DNA of 64,000 bases from Paenibacillus alba (GTDB lineage: Bacteria; Bacillota; Bacilli; Paenibacillales; NBRC-103111), in NCBI RefSeq assembly GCF_013204855.1, contig NZ_JABMKZ010000009.1, forward strand, positions 149,289 to 213,288, read 5' to 3'. Under the pieces are notes generated by a model. That model had not been told where the DNA came from and ran no database searches. It saw only the letters and a list, made by a program, of their open reading frames with translations. Position 1 is the stretch's first letter. Every line of letters begins with the position of its first letter. Shown here piece by piece: positions 26,003 through 34,240 of the stretch. A program made the position numbers and the translations under genes.

Positions 26003-27286
26003 ATGATGCTGCAGTTTAAGAAAGTGCTTCGACTTTCCCTTGTGCTCTCATTTTTGCTTGCGATGCTTGCCCCTCAGGCTTTTGCCGCCGACTTTCCGGC
26101 CAATCCCACAACCAAAACGGGGTATTCGCTGGATTTCCAAGAGGAATTCAATAGTCCTACACTGGACACGAACAAATGGCTGCCCTATTACCTTCCTCAT
26201 TGGACAAGTGACAAGTCGAAGGCAGCGGCCCGCTATACGATTGAGAATGGAAGCTTAGTGGAGCGCATTGATGCGGACACACCGGCATGGAATCCTGGCT
26301 ATGACAGCACCGTGAAGATTTCAAGCATTCAAACGTATGAAAAAGACTGGTGGCACCGTTTCAATTCATCCATGCCCAATGATCATCACGAACCAACCTT
26401 CAACGGGTACAGCACGAAATATGGCTACTTTGAGATTCGCGCTAAGTTTTCCAATGTGGGTGGCGGCGGCCATCAAGCGTGGTGGATGGTAGGTACTCAG
26501 GATGATCAGGATGCGAACGGCAATACCGCGAAGAATGATGAAATCGACATTATTGAATCCTTTTTCAGCAAGCCTCAAACTTGGCGAATTGCTACTTACG
26601 GATGGGGCGATCCCAACTTCTCTACCAATTGGATTTTGAACGAAGACCCAGTGCCGTCAGGCAGCCCAACCACGGAGTATCATGTGTATGCGATGGAATG
26701 GACACCGACTTCTTTGAAATTTTATTATGACAATCAGTTGTACAAGACGATTAATCAAGCGCCGCAGAACCCGATGGGGATGATTCTAGGCATCTATACG
26801 GACGCAGGTTCTGGCGTTCACAATGCTACTTTTCCCAAACAGTGGAATGTCGATTATGTAAGAGTATGGAAAAAGGACGGAGGCTACCCAGAGCCCTACT
26901 ATCGGTTCAAGAACCACCAAACCGGCGAATATATGCATATCGAGCAGCAAGCAGGCAAAGTGCAATATGGCACAGTCCCGGCAACCTACTGGAGCTCACA
27001 GTGGACCAAAGAGATGACGGCAGACGGCTATATTCGTTTCAAAAACCGCTGGACCGGAAATTACATGATTGCAGGAGCATCAGGGAATGTGGAATACAGC
27101 AACGCAGCGACGACAGATGCCTCAAGCAACTGGTCAGAGGAAGTTGTCTCCGGTTACAAGCGTTACAAGAATCGGGCAAATGGCCAGTATATGCACACCG
27201 AAGGACTAACGGGATATGTACAAACAGGCAGCGTGCCTGCAACCTATTGGACTAGCCAATGGGCAGAAGAGGTTGCGCCTAACTGA
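26003..27286 (+). CDS. Secreted GH16 endo-beta-glucanase-like enzyme with C-terminal triple repeat
   Basis: 427 aa. The signal peptide ends near 'APQAFA' (residue 28). The GH16 domain occupies ~35-290 and has the catalytic pattern ExDxxE in 'NDEIDIIESFF' (Glu180, Asp182, Glu185), the form without an extra residue between Asp and the second Glu. Residues ~300-425 hold three repeats of about 40 residues beginning 'YRFKNHQTGEYMH', 'IRFKNRWTGNYM' and 'KRYKNRANGQYMH', resembling a beta-trefoil carbohydrate-binding unit. Candidate substrates are laminarin, lichenan or agar-type glycans. A second ATG follows the first directly. Confidence 0.9.
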   Translation: MMLQFKKVLRLSLVLSFLLAMLAPQAFAADFPANPTTKTGYSLDFQEEFNSPTLDTNKWLPYYLPHWTSDKSKAAARYTIENGSLVERIDADTPAWNPGYDSTVKISSIQTYEKDWWHRFNSSMPNDHHEPTFNGYSTKYGYFEIRAKFSNVGGGGHQAWWMVGTQDDQDANGNTAKNDEIDIIESFFSKPQTWRIATYGWGDPNFSTNWILNEDPVPSGSPTTEYHVYAMEWTPTSLKFYYDNQLYKTINQAPQNPMGMILGIYTDAGSGVHNATFPKQWNVDYVRVWKKDGGYPEPYYRFKNHQTGEYMHIEQQAGKVQYGTVPATYWSSQWTKEMTADGYIRFKNRWTGNYMIAGASGNVEYSNAATTDASSNWSEEVVSGYKRYKNRANGQYMHTEGLTGYVQTGSVPATYWTSQWAEEVAPN

Positions 27287-27336
27287 GGAGGATAAGGGGA
27301 GCGACTGCCTCAATAGGCGTTGAAAATAGCCGAAAA

Positions 27337-27514
27337 CCTGCGAAAGTGCAGGCTTTCCTTGGTGAAATCGTTTGAAAAGATGAAATACCTGCGATTGTGC
27401 AGGAATTTCAAGAGATTTTCTCCCGATATTTAAAATGAGGTCATAATACCTGCACTTTTGCAGGAATACAGGAGATTAAGCGCATTTTAAGATAAAAAGA
27501 TGCATAATCGCAGG
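27337..27514. repeat. Intergenic hairpin element, CCTGC family, copy A
   Basis: This lies in the 316-bp convergent gap between the GH16 and iron-binding-protein genes. Four cores are present: CCTGCGAAAGTGCAGG (27337), CCTGCGATTGTGCAGG (27388), CCTGCACTTTTGCAGG (27449) and TGCATAATCGCAGG (27501). The third and fourth are inverted relative to the first two. Spacing is ~51, 61 and ~51 bp. The spacers also match copy B at 56644-56821, for example the TTTCAAG...TTTTC and AATGAG stretches, so the two are homologous dispersed elements. Confidence 0.88.
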
Positions 27515-27548
27515 TTTATTGCCAACTCGCACAACACTCTTAACACAG

Positions 27549-27589
27549 AAAAAAACAGCCCTCATGTAGATTTACTACGTGAGGGCTGC
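27549..27589 (-). terminator. Terminator of the iron-binding lipoprotein gene
   Basis: CAGCCCTCATGTAG (27556-27569) pairs with CTACGTGAGGGCTG (27576-27589). Read on the minus strand it is followed by a T run, 13 bp after the gene's stop. Confidence 0.92.
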
Positions 27590-27602
27590 TTCCTATTGTC
27601 AA

Positions 27603-28586
27603 TTACTTTTGAACACCATAGATTTTGTAAAGCTCATCTACCATTAAATTAGCTGCGCGTACGCCGCCTGCAGTATTGAAGATCGCATCGCTAACTTGAA
27701 TAGCTTTGCCTTTCTTCACAACGCTGAGGTTCTGCCATAGCGGATCTTTCATGAAGTCTTCCGCTTGTTTGTTGCCTTTGCCATCTCCGATTTCATACGT
27801 GAAGTAAAGCATCATATCAGCATCGACTTCAGGGATGCGCTCTTTGGTGATTTCTTCTACGAAAGTATCTTTATAGTTGGTTGCCGGGCGTGCAATTCCG
27901 ATTTGTTTGAAAATGATGCCAGTGAAAGTATCAGCTAGGTAGATACGTGTTCTGCCGCCCATGAAACGGACAACGGACACTTTCTCTTGAAGCTTAGGAC
28001 CTGCTTTTTGTTTGAAATCTTCAATCTTCTTGTCGAAATCAGCAATGATTTTGACGCCTTCTGTTTTCTTATTCAAAGCATCCGCATACAGAGAGAAGTT
28101 CGCTTTCCATTCGCCACGCAGGGTTTCAGAGAAAACGGTTGGCGCGATAGCTTTCAACTGGTCATAAATTTTTTCCTGACGCAGCTTGTTACCGATAATA
28201 AGGTCTGGTTTAAGTCCGGCGATGAGCTCCACGTTCGGTTGTGACTCTTCACCGAGCACCGTTACGCCTTCCATATCGGCTTTAATATGATCATACCATG
28301 GGTTTCCTGTGAAGGACTTTACTGCGCCGACAGGCTTAATGCCAAGAGCAAGCAAAGCTTCTGTTCCTTCATTGGTCAGGATGACCACGCGTTTTGGAGT
28401 TCCTTTGATTTGCGTTTCGCCCATTGCGTGTTTAATGGTGCGTGTTTCCTCGACGGCTGGCGATGCCGATTTGGCAACTTTGTTGTCTTCGACAGCTTTC
28501 TGACCACAGCCAACAAGAAGTAGAGAAACCGCAAGTGCTGCCGTAATTAATTTCGCGAAACGGGTTTTCTTTTTGCTCGTAAACAT
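27603..28586 (-). CDS. Iron(III)-siderophore ABC transporter substrate-binding lipoprotein
   Basis: 327 aa. The frame is open to 28637, but that part covers the Fur box; the start at 28586 gives a normal lipoprotein signal with lipobox 'LVGC' (Cys27). The mature part is a FecB/BtuF-type helical-backbone binding domain with 'GTPKRVVILTNEGTEALLALGIKPVGA' (split at ~62-88) and 'ELIAGLKPDLIIGN'. It delivers a ferric siderophore to the FecCD permeases encoded divergently. A Fur box lies 32 bp upstream of the start. Confidence 0.93.
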   Translation of the reverse strand: MFTSKKKTRFAKLITAALAVSLLLVGCGQKAVEDNKVAKSASPAVEETRTIKHAMGETQIKGTPKRVVILTNEGTEALLALGIKPVGAVKSFTGNPWYDHIKADMEGVTVLGEESQPNVELIAGLKPDLIIGNKLRQEKIYDQLKAIAPTVFSETLRGEWKANFSLYADALNKKTEGVKIIADFDKKIEDFKQKAGPKLQEKVSVVRFMGGRTRIYLADTFTGIIFKQIGIARPATNYKDTFVEEITKERIPEVDADMMLYFTYEIGDGKGNKQAEDFMKDPLWQNLSVVKKGKAIQVSDAIFNTAGGVRAANLMVDELYKIYGVQK

Positions 28587-28617
28587 GATGTCTAATATCC
28601 CCCTAAAACATTTATGT

Positions 28618-28632
28618 TGATAATGATTATCA
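28618..28632. promoter_or_regulatory. Fur box, perfect 7-1-7 palindrome
   Basis: TGATAATGATTATCA is an exact match to the Bacillus 7-1-7 Fur operator. It lies upstream of the binding-protein gene and downstream of a second box, in the divergent promoter region. Confidence 0.93.
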
Positions 28633-28682
28633 TTCACGTGAATAAATATAATACTTTTATTGACGAGGTGTCAAGTTTTATT

Positions 28683-28701
28683 GAAAATGATATTCATAAT
28701 C
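28683..28701. promoter_or_regulatory. Second Fur box, for the permease operon
   Basis: GAAAATGATATTCATAATC matches the classical 19-bp Fur box at 16 of 19 positions. It lies 83 bp ahead of the first permease gene. With the first box, it would switch both transcripts off when iron is sufficient. Confidence 0.85.
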
Positions 28702-28783
28702 ATTGACATCATTCAGGAGGTCTCCTACAATAATAAAATCAACTTGTCAAAGTAACTATACATAGTGGGCGGAGTAGATTTAG

Positions 28784-29794
28784 ATGACAACTGGCATTTT
28801 TACCAAACAGTTCAAATGGATAGGCTTAGTGGTCTTTTTCATACTGGTTTTAATCGCAATGGCTTGCAGTGTTATTTTTGGCGTTACCAAAATTCCACTC
28901 AGGAGTGTCTTGGAAGCTTACACATCTTTTAATGGATCGAACGAGCATCTTATTATAAAAAGTGCCCGCGTACCTCGCGCCCTGATCGCTGCAACCGTAG
29001 GTTCAGCACTTGCTGTGGCAGGGGCTTATATGCAGGCTGTGACGCGGAATCCGCTGGCTTCTCCAAGTATATTTGGGGTAAATGCCGGGGCCGCTTTTTT
29101 CATCGTTTGTACCATTTCTTGGTTCGGGGATGTCTCCCTCATCGGATTGACGTGGATCGCTTTCCTTGGAGCTGCCGTTAGTGCAGGTGCGGTTTATGGC
29201 ATCGGCTCTCTGGGAAGAGATGGGATGACGCCAATCAAAATTACACTGGCCGGCTCAGCAATGACCGCCTTCTTCTCCTCCTTGACGCAGGGCATTCAAT
29301 TAACGAATGGCAAAGTTTTTGAACAGACGTTATTCTGGTTAGTTGGATCTGTAGCTGGACGAGAGCTCAGCATGCTGAATGCCGTATATCCTTATATGAT
29401 CGGTGCTCTGCTTCTTGCTGTTATCATGTCTCGGCATATCAACGTACTGAGCATGGGAGAAGATGTAGCCACCGGTCTTGGGCAAAATACGGCGTATATT
29501 AAGTGTGTCGCGGCTGTCATCATTATCATTCTTGCAGGAGGCTCCGTGGCCGTGGCCGGGCCAATCGCTTTCATCGGAATCATTATTCCACATATTTCAC
29601 GATATCTGGTTGGTACGGATTATCGCTGGATTGTCCCCTATAGCGCGGTTCTGGGCGCATTGCTCCTGCTTCTTGCGGATATCGGCGCCCGCTTTATTGC
29701 TATGCCGAAGGAAGTGCCTGTTGGGGTCATGACGGCAATTATCGGTGTGCCTTTCTTCGTTTATATCGCGCGAAAAGGAGGCGAAACCAAATGA
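28784..29794 (+). CDS. FecCD-family iron-siderophore ABC permease (first subunit)
   Basis: 336 aa, about nine to ten membrane segments. Family landmarks: 'RVPRALIAATVGSALAVAGAYMQAVTRNPLASPSIFGVNAGAAF' distributed over 64-108, and the C-terminal 'GPIAFIGIIIPHISRYLVGTDYR', which includes the BtuC-type coupling helix. It starts behind GGAG with 9-bp spacing and overlaps the next gene by four bases. The two permeases likely form a heterodimer. Confidence 0.94.
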   Translation: MTTGIFTKQFKWIGLVVFFILVLIAMACSVIFGVTKIPLRSVLEAYTSFNGSNEHLIIKSARVPRALIAATVGSALAVAGAYMQAVTRNPLASPSIFGVNAGAAFFIVCTISWFGDVSLIGLTWIAFLGAAVSAGAVYGIGSLGRDGMTPIKITLAGSAMTAFFSSLTQGIQLTNGKVFEQTLFWLVGSVAGRELSMLNAVYPYMIGALLLAVIMSRHINVLSMGEDVATGLGQNTAYIKCVAAVIIIILAGGSVAVAGPIAFIGIIIPHISRYLVGTDYRWIVPYSAVLGALLLLLADIGARFIAMPKEVPVGVMTAIIGVPFFVYIARKGGETK

Positions 29795-30837
29795 GCAAGT
29801 TTTTCTCGGTCAGAAACAGAAGCTTCTCTTACTTAATCAGCCGGAAAGTCGTTTGGGTGACGCTCCTGCTTACTGTGCTCCTGCTTGTCGTCGCCGTGAT
29901 CAGTCTCAGCAGCGGGAGTCTCAAAATTCCACCACTGGACGTACTGAAAGTGCTGCTCCATATTGGCAATGACAGCTCTCATACGGTCGTTATTAATAAA
30001 TTGCGGCTGCCGCGCATCGTCGTTGCGATTCTCGTCGGTTCGTCGCTTGCCGTTTCGGGAGCGATTCTGCAAGGGATGATCCGCAATCCGCTGGCTTCTC
30101 CGGATATCGTGGGCATCACTGGCGGCGCGACACTCGGCGCCGTATCTTTCTTTTACTTCTTCGCAGGGACAGTGAGCATTCATCTCCTGCCGATCGGCGC
30201 GATTCTGGGGGCTTTTGTCTCGACGCTGCTGATCTATGCGATGGCTTGGAAAAGAGGCGTAGCGCCGCTTCGTCTCGTCTTAATCGGCATCGGGATGACC
30301 GCCGCGTTCACCGCATTGACCTATATGCTGCTCATTTCGGCGCCGTACATTCTCGCGCAGAAGTCCTTGACGTTCATGTCAGGCAGCATCTACGGCACAT
30401 CCTGGGCCAAAGATGTTGTTCCGCTGCTTCCTTGGACGCTGATTTTAATGCCGCTTGCCTTTCTGTACACACGGCATGTGAATGTTCAAGAGCTTGGCGA
30501 TGATATGGCGGCCGGAGTTGGCAGCCGTGTACAAAAGCATCGCCTCATCCTGCTTCTTATCTCCGTTGCGCTAGCTGGCGCGGCGGTTTCGATTGGGGGA
30601 GCGATCACCTTCATCGGATTGATGGCTCCGCATATTGCCCGCAAGCTGGTAGGCCCTGCTTTCGGCGGAGTGCTGCCTGTCTCGGCGCTGTTAGGCTCCT
30701 TAATTCTACTTCTTGCCGATTGGATTGGTCGTACGGCCTTTACACCATTGGATATTCCGGCAGGCGTGTTTACGGCTGCAGTCGGTGCCCCCTTCTTTGT
30801 GTACTTGCTTTATCGCCATCGCCATCACCATCACTAA
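29791..30837 (+). CDS. FecCD-family iron-siderophore ABC permease (second subunit), His-rich tail
   Basis: 348 aa, FecCD/BtuC-type permease with ~10 membrane segments. 'LRLPRIVVAILVGSSLAVSGA', 'RNPLASPDIVGITGGA' and 'GGAITFIGLMAPHIARKLVG' are the family blocks. The start overlaps the first permease (ATGA) behind AAAAGGAGG. The protein ends in 'YRHRHHHH', a short genomic poly-histidine tail on the cytoplasmic side; this could bind metal or be incidental. Confidence 0.94.
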   Translation: MSKFFSVRNRSFSYLISRKVVWVTLLLTVLLLVVAVISLSSGSLKIPPLDVLKVLLHIGNDSSHTVVINKLRLPRIVVAILVGSSLAVSGAILQGMIRNPLASPDIVGITGGATLGAVSFFYFFAGTVSIHLLPIGAILGAFVSTLLIYAMAWKRGVAPLRLVLIGIGMTAAFTALTYMLLISAPYILAQKSLTFMSGSIYGTSWAKDVVPLLPWTLILMPLAFLYTRHVNVQELGDDMAAGVGSRVQKHRLILLLISVALAGAAVSIGGAITFIGLMAPHIARKLVGPAFGGVLPVSALLGSLILLLADWIGRTAFTPLDIPAGVFTAAVGAPFFVYLLYRHRHHHH

Positions 30838-30863
30838 ATTGAACATAAAGGGGAGAGGGTACC

Positions 30864-31664
30864 ATGATTGCCATGGAAGCCAAAGATCTTCGTCTTACCT
30901 ATGGAGATACCTTAATATTTAATGATCTGAATCTGACGATCCCAAAAGGAAAAGTGACCGTTTTCGTGGGCAGCAACGGCTGCGGCAAGTCCACCTTGCT
31001 GCGCTCTTTGGCTCGTCTATTGAAGCCCAAAGAGGGTTCCATCCTGCTGGATAGCCACGAAATCGCCAAGCTCTCCACGAAGGAGATCGCGAAGCGTTTA
31101 GCCATTCTGCCGCAGGGTCCTATAGCTCCCGAAGGCTTAACGGTGCTGCAGCTGGTGAAGCAGGGAAGATACCCGTACCAATCCTGGCTCCAGCAGTGGT
31201 CGCAGGAGGATGAGCGCATGGTGCGCATGGCACTGGAGTCCACTGGTATCGCGGATTTGTCGGAGAGAACGGTAGATTCCCTGTCCGGCGGACAACGGCA
31301 AAGAGCTTGGATCGCGATGACATTGGCGCAAGGCACAGATACGATCCTGTTGGATGAGCCAACAACGTATCTGGACTTGACCCACCAAGTCGATGTCCTC
31401 GATCTACTGTTCGAGCTCAACCAGAACGAGAACCGTACCATCGTCATGGTTTTGCACGACATTAACTTGGCTTGCCGTTATGCGCATCATATGGTCGCCA
31501 TTAAAGAGCAGAAAGTATGGGCTTCAGGTCACCCTGAAGACATCGTGAATGAAGCGATGATCTCATCGGTGTTCAATATGGAGAGTGTGGTCGCCAAAGA
31601 TCCGCTGTTCGGGACGCCGATGGTGATTCCGCACGGCAAAGGCCGGATGCTGAAAGTGAAATGA
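30864..31664 (+). CDS. Iron-siderophore ABC transporter ATP-binding protein (FecE type)
   Basis: 266 aa, full-length. Walker A 'GSNGCGKST' (36-44), Q-loop 'ILPQGP' (81-86), signature 'LSGGQ' (140-144), Walker B 'ILLDEP' (161-166) and the switch histidine in 'VMVLHDINLA'. GGGGAGAGGG precedes the ATG; a second in-frame ATG at 30873 is possible. It energises the two FecCD permeases, and a terminator follows immediately. Confidence 0.95.
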   Translation: MIAMEAKDLRLTYGDTLIFNDLNLTIPKGKVTVFVGSNGCGKSTLLRSLARLLKPKEGSILLDSHEIAKLSTKEIAKRLAILPQGPIAPEGLTVLQLVKQGRYPYQSWLQQWSQEDERMVRMALESTGIADLSERTVDSLSGGQRQRAWIAMTLAQGTDTILLDEPTTYLDLTHQVDVLDLLFELNQNENRTIVMVLHDINLACRYAHHMVAIKEQKVWASGHPEDIVNEAMISSVFNMESVVAKDPLFGTPMVIPHGKGRMLKVK

Positions 31665-31665
31665 G

Positions 31666-31709
31666 AAGAAGGATGAAGGAGCGCGGCGCTCTTTCATCCT
31701 TCTTTTTTG
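31666..31709 (+). terminator. Rho-independent terminator of the siderophore-uptake operon
   Basis: AGAAGGATGAA pairs with TTCATCCTTCT around a GAGCGCGGCGCTC inner stem; a T run follows. Confidence 0.94.
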
Positions 31710-31738
31710 TATGAAGCGGCGCTCATCACCAACGAAGC

Positions 31739-31914
31739 GGAACTAGGGTCCGCTATTTCGCTCGAAATGCCCCTGATGTAATCCAAACGGAACTAGGCTC
31801 CGCTATATCGTCGTTTTCCCACGTTTTCAAGCTTTTTTGGGGGAAATAGCGTACTCCAGTTCCCATTCATGCCTATTTAGCCGTTATTTCCGCTGAATAG
31901 CGTACTGTAGTTCC
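31739..31914. repeat. Intergenic repeat element, GGAACT...CGCTATTTC family
   Basis: This lies in the 316-bp convergent gap before the SGNH gene. Four ~21-bp cores occur: two direct (from 31739 and 31789, GGAACTAGGxTCCGCTATxTC) and two inverted (31842-31863 and 31894-31914, GAAATAGCGTACTCCAGTTCC and a variant). Pair spacing is ~50-51 bp and the middle step is ~52 bp. The whole forms a large imperfect inverted repeat. The core is not a good simple hairpin, unlike the other arrays, but the layout is the same. Confidence 0.85.
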
Positions 31915-31980
31915 CTCCCTCCCATTCCTAGAGGAGGGCAGTTTGTCTGGGAGAGCCCACCCTCCAGATTGCCTTGGTCC

Positions 31981-32592
31981 TTACAATCCAGCCAAAAAAG
32001 GAATGGCCATGTCCGCAATTCGCCGATGCCCAGCCTCGTTCGGGTGCAGGCCATCCGAGGTAAAGTAGGGCAAAGTCAGCTTATTCAGCCCGCTTTGGGC
32101 ATAGAGATTAAGAACAGGCAGCGCATAGAGCTGGCCAAGCTGGAGAGCAGCTTCGACATAGTCGAGCAAACGATGGCCTGCTGCGTTGACGGTGAAGATG
32201 TCATAGCCATCTTTATCCCGCTGCAGCGGCGTCCATAGACTAAGGCGACAGCGTGGATTAGTCGTCAGGATGTGCTCGATGAGCGAAGTATAAGCGCCAT
32301 AATACGTATAGATGTCGGCTGTCCCGACTTGCCCGATGGGTTTATCCAAGCGAAAGTCATTTACGCCCGCGAAGATGGTAATGCAGTCGAGAGAGGCATC
32401 TATCGTTTTTCCAACATGTGTTGTTGCTCCGTAATCACGCTCTCCGCCCGCTGTCATCGGACAGCCGCTTTTGCCATAATTCAGGACACGCGCAAAACCT
32501 AGAGCCTCTTGAACGAGCGGCTGATAACCTCCTGCTTCTGTGATGCTGTCACCGAGGGTTCCCCACGCTGCGCCTTCCCATTTCTTTGGCAT
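31981..32592 (-). CDS. SGNH/GDSL hydrolase
   Basis: 203 aa, no signal peptide. SGNH blocks: Ser16 in 'GTLGDSITEAGG', Gly43 near 'YGKSG', Asn78 in 'AGVNDF', and Asp180/His183 in 'DGLHPNEAGH'. The frame continues upstream to 32787 within the neighbouring gene, but AAAGGAGG lies just before the ATG at 32592, so the shorter start is used. It follows the FAD oxidoreductase gene by 16 bp and is probably co-transcribed. Likely an intracellular carbohydrate or acyl esterase; the substrate is unknown. Confidence 0.88.
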   Translation of the reverse strand: MPKKWEGAAWGTLGDSITEAGGYQPLVQEALGFARVLNYGKSGCPMTAGGERDYGATTHVGKTIDASLDCITIFAGVNDFRLDKPIGQVGTADIYTYYGAYTSLIEHILTTNPRCRLSLWTPLQRDKDGYDIFTVNAAGHRLLDYVEAALQLGQLYALPVLNLYAQSGLNKLTLPYFTSDGLHPNEAGHRRIADMAIPFLAGL

Positions 32593-32608
32593 GCTGGCAC
32601 GTCCTCCT

Positions 32609-34039
32609 TTAGTTGCACTCTTCCTCAAAGGTAATGGCTCCTGCAGCAGCAACGGTCTGATCGGCCTCCTCATGGCCTGGCCGTTCGCCAAGGTAGGCGC
32701 CTTGCTCAACCAGCTTCCGCTGCAGCTCAGGGATGGACACCTCGCGGAAGCCAACGCTGCGATCGCTGGCCATTGCGGCGGCGACACCTGCTGCCTCGCC
32801 CATGGCGAAGCAGTTCGGCATTACGCGAAGCGAGCCTTGTACAGGGCGATCGGAGGATACCGAGCGTCCGGCAACGATGAGGTTTGATTTGCCTTGCGGA
32901 AGCATGCAGCGATAAGGAACGCCATGGGATTTGCCTTTTGGCAGATGCTTGATGGTCATCGTGGCCCCGGCATTAGCCAAATGGATATCAATAAAGTAGG
33001 AATTGCGTGCAATGTCATCCTCAAAGGTACGCATGGACAAGAAGTCCTCTACGACGAGCGTGTAATCCCCTTGGATGCGCCGAGTTTCGCGAATCCCGAT
33101 CTGGTCGCCGGAATGAACAAGGAAAATGTGTTCAAAGCCAGGGACGTACTTGCGCAAGAACCGCATTTGCGTGTCAATTAGCTGTCGTCCCTCGATCGCC
33201 GCACGTGTTAAGTCCTCGGCTTTCGTCCCATCAATATCGAAGATATGTCCGAAGTTGAAGCCAACGGTGGAATCCGTAATCCAGGACATACCTGAGATCC
33301 GCTTGCGTCCCTCCGGCAGGTCGCCGTTCAGCTGCGCCTCAGTCACGAGCGCTTCCAGCTGTGGATGCTGTCCCGTCTCCAGAATGAACTGCTCGAATCG
33401 CCCTTTGTCAGCACCTGTCACCACGTAACACATCGTACCTGGCTGCAGCTCGCCATTCTCCCCGCCGACTTGAAAAGGCACGCCAGCCAGCGCGGCAAGA
33501 TCCGCATCGCCCGATGCGTCAATATACAGCTTGGCTTGCACGACGGAGCGTCCGGATTTATTGCTGATCACAAGCCCGCTGATCTGCTCCCCGTCTAGCA
33601 GCACCTGATCAGCGACGGTATGGAACAGGATTGTGGCTCCGCTGTTCAATACTTCCTTATCGTATACGCGCTTCAGCGTTTCCACATCGATGGGCACCCA
33701 GTCCAACTGTTCTTTATAGCGGTTAAGGAAATCGTCGCCCGCTGCCAGCTTCATCTTCTCCAGCAAATCGAGACCAATTCCGCGAATGACCGGCTTCTCG
33801 CCATCGGTATACGGGCAGAAGGCAGGAACGAGCGCTGCCGTTCCCATGCCGCCCAGATAACCGCGCTGCTCGATCAAGAGCGTGCTTGCCCCGTTGCGGG
33901 CTGCGGCGATTGCCGCTGCAATACCTGTGGCACCGCCACCAACAACGACAACGTCTGGGGTGTGGCTGATCGGAAGCTTTTGAGCAGGGATGGTCATCGA
34001 CTCGACGTTCGTATTGGTAGTTGCCAGCGTGTGTGTCAT
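32609..34039 (-). CDS. FAD-dependent oxidoreductase
   Basis: 476 aa, no signal peptide. The FAD-binding fold begins at 'DVVVVGGGATGIAAA' (29-43, GGGATG at 34-39) and has Glu57 at the end of the second strand ('TLLIEQ'), then 'RGYLGGMGTAALVPAF'. A C-terminal FAD segment includes 'SNLIVAGRSVSSD' and 'MPNCFAMGEAAGVAAAMA'. This is the FAD_oxidored family often found in sugar and polysaccharide clusters, with unknown substrates. AGGAGGAAC precedes the ATG. It is divergent from a LacI regulator across ~200 bp. Confidence 0.88.
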   Translation of the reverse strand: MTHTLATTNTNVESMTIPAQKLPISHTPDVVVVGGGATGIAAAIAAARNGASTLLIEQRGYLGGMGTAALVPAFCPYTDGEKPVIRGIGLDLLEKMKLAAGDDFLNRYKEQLDWVPIDVETLKRVYDKEVLNSGATILFHTVADQVLLDGEQISGLVISNKSGRSVVQAKLYIDASGDADLAALAGVPFQVGGENGELQPGTMCYVVTGADKGRFEQFILETGQHPQLEALVTEAQLNGDLPEGRKRISGMSWITDSTVGFNFGHIFDIDGTKAEDLTRAAIEGRQLIDTQMRFLRKYVPGFEHIFLVHSGDQIGIRETRRIQGDYTLVVEDFLSMRTFEDDIARNSYFIDIHLANAGATMTIKHLPKGKSHGVPYRCMLPQGKSNLIVAGRSVSSDRPVQGSLRVMPNCFAMGEAAGVAAAMASDRSVGFREVSIPELQRKLVEQGAYLGERPGHEEADQTVAAAGAITFEEECN

Positions 34040-34240
34040 ACAGATGTTCCTCCTAAGTGGGAGACTTCAGCCAACTAGGCTGCGTCTGCCTTCACGGTAG
34101 TTTTATGATGGCTATGCTTCTCATTATAGTGTTCAGCTTCGGAGGAACTAGTTTAACTTTTGTTTAATTTAAAAATGGTCCTGTGATATGATTACGGGGA
34201 AATACGCACATTATGTTGGACACAATGGAGGTTACTTTTC

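Noticed and set aside
33007..33598. Plus-strand frames inside the FAD oxidoreductase gene
   Set aside because: They are antisense shadows; the minus-strand protein has clear family motifs and a ribosome site.
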